Shown here piece by piece: positions 20,801 through 29,800 of a stretch of DNA of 64,000 nucleotides. Made by a program: the position numbers and the translations under genes. Every line of letters begins with the position of its first letter. Position 1 is the first letter of the stretch. Source of the DNA: Undaria pinnatifida (lineage: Eukaryota; Sar; Phaeophyceae; Laminariales; Alariaceae); contig JABAKD010000013.1 in NCBI GenBank assembly GCA_012845835.1, positions 1,912,415 to 1,976,414 on the forward strand, given 5' to 3'. The notes beneath the pieces were generated by a model, which was not told where the DNA came from, made no database searches, and saw nothing but the letters and a program-made list of their open reading frames with translations.

Positions 20801-23800
20801 TTTTTGATGACGGTACGAAGTTTGACGGTTCTGAAATATACGGTACTTTTTAAACGGGAAACGGATTCTCATTTTTTGACGGTACCGATTTTGGCGGTAT
20901 ACGGTACGGCGAATTATGACGGGTTTTTTTGTACGGTTCTGAAAATGACGGTACTTTTAAAACGGGAAACGGTTTCTCGTTTTTTGACGGTACCTTTTGC
21001 ACGGTACTGAAAAATGACGGTATCGCCTATACCCGGTACCGAACATACGATACATGTGATCAGGTGAAATTCGCTGCAGAGGAGGTTCTGGTTCTTCCGA
21101 AACGCAACCAACTGAACCAAAAATCCTACAACAAAAAAAACAAACTACTCGAAGTTATGAAAAAAAAAAAAAGAGGCCATCAGTGAGGATCGAACTCCAG
21201 TTCAAAAACTCACCAGACTCGAAGGGTGCGCCAGCTAGCGTTGGGCTGCGAAAGCAACTGAGTTAAATCGACACACGACGCGTACGAAAATACGCGGAAG
21301 TGTGGTGAGCTAAAGCTTTATTTTTCCCCATCCGCCGGAGGATAAAAAAAAAAAAAAAAAAAAAAACTACTCGAAGTTATGAAAAAAAAAAAAAGAGGCC
21401 ATCAGTGAGGATCGAACTCCAGTTCAAAAACTCACCGTCGTGCCCTCTACCTACTGGACTACCGGCAGTTCACAGACACACTCGTCTTGCCAGAACTGTT
21501 TTGACGGTATTGGCACATGGCGGTACTTTTTTGACGATACTGCATCATGACGGTATTTTTTTGGCGGTTTTGAAAAATACGGTACTTTTTAAACGGGAAG
21601 CGGATTCTCGTTTTTTGACGGTACCGACTTTGGCGGTATACGGTATCGCGAATTTTGACGGTATTCCGCTACCGTCCCGTATCCGCCTATTACGACGGGA
21701 AAACCGTGACGGGAAAATTCCCGAGGAGTACCCTGGAAAAAACGAGGCCTTCCACCTATCTATTACAACGAAACAGAAGAAAACTGCACTTACGCCATGG
21801 AGCCGTTGTAGTTGCTGACGGCGCCCCCGTTGCCTCTGTACACGTTGTCGTTGAAGCTCGCCTTTCCGTAAAAGCTGAGGGACAATCGGGCGTACGAGTA
21901 TGCGAGGATAATGACGCTCGAGGTAGCCGAGCGCGTGGAGTTCAAGATGCGACGCTCTCTCAGATAGATGTACCACATAGCGTTTAGTGTAACCACGCCG
22001 ATTCCAACTAAAGACCTACCGAAATTTGGTCTAATCATTGGACCAACAACATTTCGACGCATGGCATACGGTAGCTCGGTTCTGTCAGATCTTTTTGGAG
22101 CTCCTCGCATGAGGCAAGCTCCATTTTCCTGACACAAAGGCGCCTAAGTGTATAGTCTAGACTATACCCCAAATAATGGTTGTATTACACCGATAGCATT
22201 CCAACGATATTTCGGCTGTGTGGCTGACGTGTCAGGGGCCCCAAACCCCCAAAACTTTTGCCTGAGAGTGATGCGTCTACGTCGTAGCATCCCATAGCGC
22301 GCGGCACTGTTTTTCCTTCCATAGTGCCATTGGTGATACACCTACTACTAGTCTACTACACTATAGCAGCGGTTGACGGGGCCCTTAATTGGGTTGCATC
22401 TGACGCTTTCGCAAAGACAATGCTTTCGGCGAGAGCTAAAGAGAGACCGTCAAGTGCGGAGGCTGACACGAAGTAGGTACTACACCCTTATCCTAGCGTA
22501 TGCGTCCGCTCAAGCGTTCGTGGCTCGCAGAAACTACGAGCGTTGCGGTCAGCCAGGGTATCGATCGCACGGCGCTGGTAGTGAAATTCCGTTGCTGCAG
22601 CAGGACACCGAAGCCAATGTAGGAGGGGGGGGGTTGTTTTGCGGTGGCTCGTGGTCATTCGCGCGAGCGACCCCCCTGTTAATTTGTGGTTTTAAGGTTT
22701 CGTTTTATTCCAACTTGTATGTGCGATATGAGTCCGCAAAGGAATCTCAAGCTACGCCGCGCCAACCATACATAGCCCAAAGCGCTTCCGTCCGTGAGGT
22801 ACAGAATCGCTCGTCAGTACGAAGTAGTGTCAAAAAGGGGTGTACCCCCTCCTAGAGTAAACTTGGTCAGAACTCCGGTCCGAAAAAGGTTAGGAGGGTT
22901 TTTGCACCATCAGAGACGTCGGCCCACAAAGGCAAATATATCCTTGAGTGAGGCTACGACAACGTAATGTGTATTTAGTTGTGCATTTGGGTAGTAGTGT
23001 GCGTACTTTGCGGTTATCTCGGTTGGATGCCGCCACCCTTTCTCCGTAGTCGTTGCTGACTACTGTACCAGGTACCGTGCCATAGAACGGCCCGCAAACT
23101 GTTCGCACTGGTCACGTGTGCACTATGGTAGACGTTGTATCGTATGCGGCAAGGAAATTATTACCAGCGCGCCGTACTTTCTATCAAGACACAACGTATT
23201 CCTGTTAATGGTCCAAAGGCAACGTAGATGGCTGCGTACTTAGAGCTCTCTCTAAAACATTTTTTTATTTCTGAATAGCCCAAAGGCAAGGTCTTCGCTA
23301 CATCATGGCGACAGGACTACTTCATGCTTTATTTCATGCCGCAAAAGCGAGGTAATGCTTATTACTTGATTGTTCCCTCGTTGTACACGGCCACACCCTC
23401 TCCGCAGTTGTTGTTCTTGAACGCCGTGTCTCCTCGGAAGCTGCACGGTTGCGCCGGCAATCGAGACGACACGAAGGGGGCAGCGTCGTGAGGAGGGACA
23501 GTTGGTACTTATTACAAAAGTCGTCAATACCATACACTACAACAGCTTCAGGTCCACGATATCGCCGATAGCTCATATTCGGCAAGCTGTGTGTGCTACT
23601 CCGACGGCGTGTGTTACGCAGCTGGTATTATACTTTTATACCCCCCCCCGTCACAATTTGTGCGAGAGAAGAAAGCGTCAAACACGCCAAACACGCCAAA
23701 CACGTCAAACACGTCAAACACGCCAAACACGACAAACACGTCAAACACGTCAAACACGTCAAACACCCCAAACACGTCAAACACGCCAAACACGCCAAAT

Positions 23801-26800
23801 ACGTCGAACACGTCAAAACACATCAAACACGTCAAACACGTCAAACACGCCAAACACGTCAAACACATCAAACACGTCAAACACGTCAAACACAAGTCAA
23901 ACACATCAAACAATCAAACATGCGTGCTACGATAGAGGTGGCATTTTTCGGCCTAAACGTGTCCTACCGCTGGGGCTGCTTAACGCAAGAGCTACCCATA
24001 TTATCGTTGTCGGAATGCTAATGGTGGCTTACCGAGTTGTTGACTATATTGGCTATGTTCCTAGGATTGTGTGGATTGTCCATCTGTGGTGTTGCACGCT
24101 TTCGATGTTTTCTCCAAAAGGTAGTGTTTGTGTGATGTAATAGCAACGTGGGTAGCTCCTCACGTCACCAGAGCCTTCGGAATACGACAGGCTACCTCTA
24201 TCGCGCTTCTATCGTGCCATACCTTGGTGCGTCCAACACTCCCATGGTTAACGAGCAGTCAGTGTATTTCACCACAAAGGGGATGCCGACGGCATTGGCC
24301 AGTCGACCGATGGAGGATCTCCGTCAGCCGTAAAGGTTTCACTGCAAGGAGCTAACTATACTGTACCCCCATCGATAGACGCGTGACGTTATAAATAGTA
24401 GCACCTCGTACAAGGAAAAAACGAAACGCGATACAAGCCGCAGTTGTGGGGGTGGGTGTAGCAGTCTTTCGGAGGTGGTGGCGTCTGAAGCTCAGCACAA
24501 TACCGATAGATGGGGGCATGGTGCACAATACTGTGGGACCAGCTATATCAGAGCCCGCAAAACGACGCAAGCAATAGGTTGGCCAAAAACTGCTGCCCCT
24601 ACGAATTTGCAACCTCTAAAGAAAGGCAACAATGTAGAAGGCTAGTTTATTTGCAAGCATGGCGTCTGCAGCCCCGCAGGGTTTATGACGGGTACCACGA
24701 TGGGTGGTGCGCGGCTGGATCAACTGTATCAGAGTCCCCAGGACATAGAGTCAGATTACTCTGTGCAACTCGCCTTATTTTTGAAGTGTCGTGGTTTGCC
24801 ACGCTGCAGCCCCATGCGCCGTCAAAGTCGAAAGCGTTGTTGTCAAACGTCGCGCCTTCGGAAAACCTGGCCGGCGAGAAAGCGTGATAGACAGGCTTGA
24901 GTTTCTGACGAAGCGGGTATGACGCGGACGGTGTAGGTCAACGTCGACCGTTAGACTCGGTATCATCTCCTACCCTGTAACACCTCTCGCCAACCATTAC
25001 TGAACGGGGCCGGCAAAGCATAGCAAGACCGCGCCAATTGGAACTTATCAGGTCATTACGGGAACCCATTTCGTTGAAAGCGTAGCCCCGATCCTCTCGC
25101 GGGGGTGAAGTACACTAATACACTAATAATGAATATGTTTGTGCTACTGCCAAACAAATTGCACACACGTTTGACGTGTCTCGTCCCCTAGACGGTGGGT
25201 ACATTCCTCGGAAGGGGATTAACCAAGAAGCCGTGTGAGGCGTCAGCCGCGCCGCTCAACTTTCATCGTGCGCACGCCAACAACCACTACCCACGAACCT
25301 GACGAATGCCGAGTCTCGGTTTGACAAAGCGAGGTACTGATTGTCCTTGAAAGTAGCATCCCCGCGGAATCTGGTGGGGCGGGAGGAGGAATGGCACACA
25401 GCACGGGCCTTGGCTGAGAAAGTTCCACAGAGAATGACAGTTACTGTATGTATGTAGCAGTTCCGGCTAAGATCAAGGCTACAGGGGGCGGGGCGAGGGG
25501 CGGTCACCTCGAATGCAAATGTTTTGTTTGCTCACATGCTACGGTACAGTTGCATGGTTTTGCTTTCGAGACTCCCCGCTTGACCGCTAGTACCATTATA
25601 CCTCACCCCAAACCTCACGGTAAGTAAAGTAAAGTGCAAAGTGAAAACGCGTGCTACGTACGATATAGGTGGTAGGTGGTAGTACTTTTCGTCTCTGAAA
25701 AACATTCTGAATGACGACGGGGCTTCTTAACAAAACATCGTCGAAAAATAAAAACGTTTTTTTTTTTTTTTTTGCATGAACTTTTCGTCGTGTACCTAGG
25801 CGATGGGATTTTTCATCAGGTAGTAGCTGGGAGCTTAAGACCTCTCCCTCCCAGAAACTGATTCGGAGAGCAAAAAAAATCGCTACTACCGTTTTTTCTC
25901 CAATTCAGTTTTGGGAGGGAGAGGTCTTAAGCTCCCAATTTGAGGAAACCTCAGAACAAAAAGCAATGGTTGGTGAACCTCTATCGTAGCCCGCGTCTGA
26001 AGGTGTCTTTGTGATGACCAAGGCCATGCCCTAGGATTGCTATAAATATTAACAAGGTAGTATTCCTATCGCAAAACAAGAACATGACATTCCGCCGATG
26101 TTATTTAATAGTATCAATAGTATAAATAGCGTTAATAGCATTAATAGGTTATGGAGCCCCGTTATTCGGAATAGCTTTTTTATTTGCCGAAAAAAGGTGA
26201 GAATGCCTCCCTCGCGTCTCGATACCTGTAGCTGCTCAGAGTCACAAGCGCGATTGATGCCTACTCTATGTTTTCGCAGTCTTACTTGTTCATATTGTTT
26301 GGGTTCGAGATATGCACCAGCATGGGATTGCTTCATATTCTGCGCCAACAAAAGACACGTGCTCCATAGTGGCCTTGTATACTCGGTATCGTAGTGGAAA
26401 TCAGGGTGCAATGCTACTGGTGTGATGCAGCGTTGGTTCTGAGCCGACTGGTAGTGCCGTGCAAGCGTGTGGTCGCTCTGTGATAGCTGACAGCATAACT
26501 CAGATCACAGAACAGGGCATCGACAATTGGTGGACTTCCCCAACACGTTTCTGATCCGGGAAAGGTTTAAACAACTGGTGGATTATCAAGGTCGAGCCAA
26601 AAAATGACCTAAATAAAGCTTTTGTACCCCCGCCTCTCCAGGAGCGCCACGAGCGAAGCACCAGTGCTACGACAGGAGCACCTACTGCACCATTTTGTGG
26701 CGAATCTGCCTGACGGGGGTCCTATACATAGGCCACGGAATGGTTAACATGTTTGCGATTTATGTATTTCTCTAAAATCAGGCCTTAGCCTTGGGTTTGA

Positions 26801-29800
26801 GCTAGCATCTACCTCCTCGAATATGAAGCCACAGAAGATTAGCACCCGCCTCGGCTGTCGTAGTTCACCCGTTTCTCGAGTCGCTATTAATAGAGTGTGG
26901 GGAACGACTTTGCTTTCTAAGCCCTCAGTAGGCTGCAGTCTTCTCGCCCAGCACGCTCGCTCCGCGTCTTCTCAACGAAATTCGGTAGGAGATGCACCCA
27001 GGTCTGCTGCGCATTGCCCTTGATTCATTATTTGAATGATGAGGTCCCGAGGATATCTTGGCGCGGGGAAACTGTTATTCCCTTTTTATATTTGTATGTA
27101 AAAATTCAGCAAAGGGCACAGCTTTCACCGACACGGACAGATTGTCAAAGAACTTCGTAACACAGGGGTTGGTAGCACGGAACACGAAGGCTACGGTAGG
27201 GGGAAGGGGGGATGTTATGGTATACCCCCCTATTCCACTAGCAGGTCTGAGCTATCATATCATATCACATCATATCATATCATATCATATCATATCATAT
27301 CATATCATATCATATCATATCATATCATATCATATCATATCATATCATACCATATCATATCAAATCATATCATGTCACATCAAACTCGCCGCAGAGTGAC
27401 TCTGTATCTCACCAACATAAATGCTTTTCTAGGCGATTTTCATGGCGCAGGGAAGCTTATGCCTCCATTGTTGCGGATCTATCAACGCCGAAAACAAGCA
27501 ACACGAAAAGAAACAAGACGGTAGCTCGCGAGAGAGTGACCCCGAGGCTCGCCCCCTGCAAAACAAACCCCAGGAGTGACACCCCTACTGTGGCCTTCGT
27601 CGGAACTTCGTAACCCGGAAAACTATCAGTCCACGGCTACTCCCCGCAATAGATACACGGTACATGTAACCACCTCTGATAGCATACTCACTTGACGACC
27701 CCGGTGTTGTCCCTCAATACGTTCCCGCCGTCCTGGACGAACACTTCATTCAAAAACCTAGCGCAGAATATGGAAACGTGCGCTGAGTAGAGCAAGAGTT
27801 GCAGAAATCTAACGCCCGAAAGAATATGCGAATGAATATTGTGTGATGAGTGGAGCAGGAGTTTCCTAAGGCTGGCGTTGTGAATTCGTGCGATGGACCC
27901 GCTACGCGTCTCACAAACCTAGCACCCGAAACGTTCTTGTTGAGCGAGAGTACGGCAGGTGTTTCAGAAACTTGATGCCCGAAAATCTGCGGTCAATAGA
28001 GCAAGGGTTTCTTCAGTAACCGAACGCGGTTCGAACGTGCGAAGAGTAATATAACAATAAAAGTACACTCCAGCTGTGAAATCGAATATTTTGTCGTGAA
28101 ACTCATCTTTGCAAGCTGTGTGTGATACTCCGATCGCGCGTATTGCCAATTGTGTGTCCTTATTAAGGATATAGGTCGGCGACTCCCCTTGCAACTACAG
28201 TGTAGCTATCAGGGTCAACAGGGTGATGTTAGTCAGTCTGTGCGCGGAAACTATAAAACCCGTTTTTGAGGGGCACAAAATCTGACAGCTGCGGAGAGTA
28301 TATAGCAGGCGTTTCGTAAACCGAATTATCCAAACAGTGTGCGCTCAGAGTCTAGATATCTTGCTTCAGACACCTGACGCCGTAAAGACGCGCGATTATC
28401 GTAGCAGGCGCTTCAAAAACCTTGCGCCCGAAACCTTTGCGGCTAGGTCAAGGCTAGGTCAAGGCTAGGTCAAGACTAGGTCAAGACTAGGTCAAGGCTA
28501 GGTCAAGGCTAGGTCAAGGCTAGGTCAAGGCTAGGTCAAGACTAGGCCAAGACTAGGTCAAGGCTAGGTCAAGGCTAGGTCAAGGCTAGGTCAAGACTAG
28601 GTCAAGACTAGGTCAAGGCTAGGTCAAGGCTAGGTCAAGGCTAGGTCAAGGCTAGGTCAGGGCTAGGTCCAGGCGAGGTCAAGGCTAGGTCAAGGCTAGG
28701 TCAAGGCTAGGTCAAGGCTAGGTCAAGGCTAGGTCAAGGCTAGGTCAAGGCTAGGTCAAGGCTAGGTCAAGGCGAGGTCAAGGCTAGTGCCCCCATTTTA
28801 CCTACCGGGATGTCGCTATCATACCATACATACCATGCATACTATGTCATCACTACCATACTCGCACAAGTGACTCTCAAAATACCGCACGGACGAAAAT
28901 AACCGAGGATATTTTTCTAGCGAGGCGTAGATTGTCATTCCTTGGCGGATTCAAGTCGCCAAAATTGAACAGCACCGAAGCTTAACATCGCAAAGAAACA
29001 GCGGGGGGGGGGTCGCGCAAGTGACCCTGAGCCACTGCCAAAAACGTGTATCAAAGCAACAGCAACAACAAAAACTACCGCAGCCTTGTTTCTAGAAAAG
29101 AAAGTGCCCATAAGTCGTAACTGAAACCGTAAGAACGAGAATCGACTAGAGCAGGCGTTTTCATGAACCAGAAGCCGCAGGGTAGCACGTGAGACTACTA
29201 CAGCATTAGAGTAGAGCAGGCGTTTCAGAGACATGATAATGCCGTTGAAGATGTCGGTGCGATTTCCTCGGGACGACATATTAGACTATATAACCAGAGT
29301 CCTCGAGGGTTGAGGGCGAGCCGTGGAAGCATCGGTCAAAGTTGTTCGCCGGGCCCTCATAGACCGCTACATGTTCTTATTGATGATGCTTTCCGGCTGA
29401 TCTATCTAATAATGTACACGCACATCAGGTCTGGGTGAAAGACTTACTATGAATCTTGACCGAAACCATCACGTTAGCACTTGGTATTTTTATATTTCTC
29501 GAACAGCGCCTGAGACGCACAATAAGAAGGACGACAGGCTTTCAATGACCAGCAAACACGCATAGTGATGGAGGTCAAATCGAAAGAGTACAAAAAAAAA
29601 AAAACGGCTACAGATAGGATCCGAAGATGGCCAAAGATGATCGAAGATGCTCAACGGACGCGTGCTGGGCCAGAGTGACATTTCTTGGCCTAAACTTTTT
29701 CTGGCCGACGGGACACACAACCCCCCCCCCATTTTTTTCGAAATCCCATTCGTATTTGTCAGCATTTTTATTATCTGTAGTGGCTAGACACAGACGCATG

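Larger units (their letters stand above)
20761..21751. mobile_element. Inverted-repeat element, family E, with nested SINE
   Basis: The left end, CCAGGGTACTCCTCGG (20,778-20,793), is exactly inverse to CCGAGGAGTACCCTGG near 21,720. Inside, a block (TACTTTTTAAACGGGAA, TTTTTTGACGGTACCGA, TTTGGCGGTATACGGTA) occurs at both 20,840-20,925 and 21,575-21,650. A tRNA-derived segment at 21,140-21,445 has been inserted between them. No coding region is seen. This is the largest inverted-repeat element in the window, about 990 bp. Confidence 0.55.

Noticed and set aside
23502-24140. 212-residue frame rich in TRQ/SNT repeats
   Set aside because: Translation of the CAAACACGT minisatellite.
27058-27180. 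Possible extra Pmp-type exon (minus, TKFFDNLSVSVKAVP)
   Set aside because: It contains FFDN but the acceptor gives the wrong phase and no GG.V.N follows; not added to the gene model.
28441-28790. Second CRISPR-like regular array
   Set aside because: An 11 bp continuous unit without spacers.
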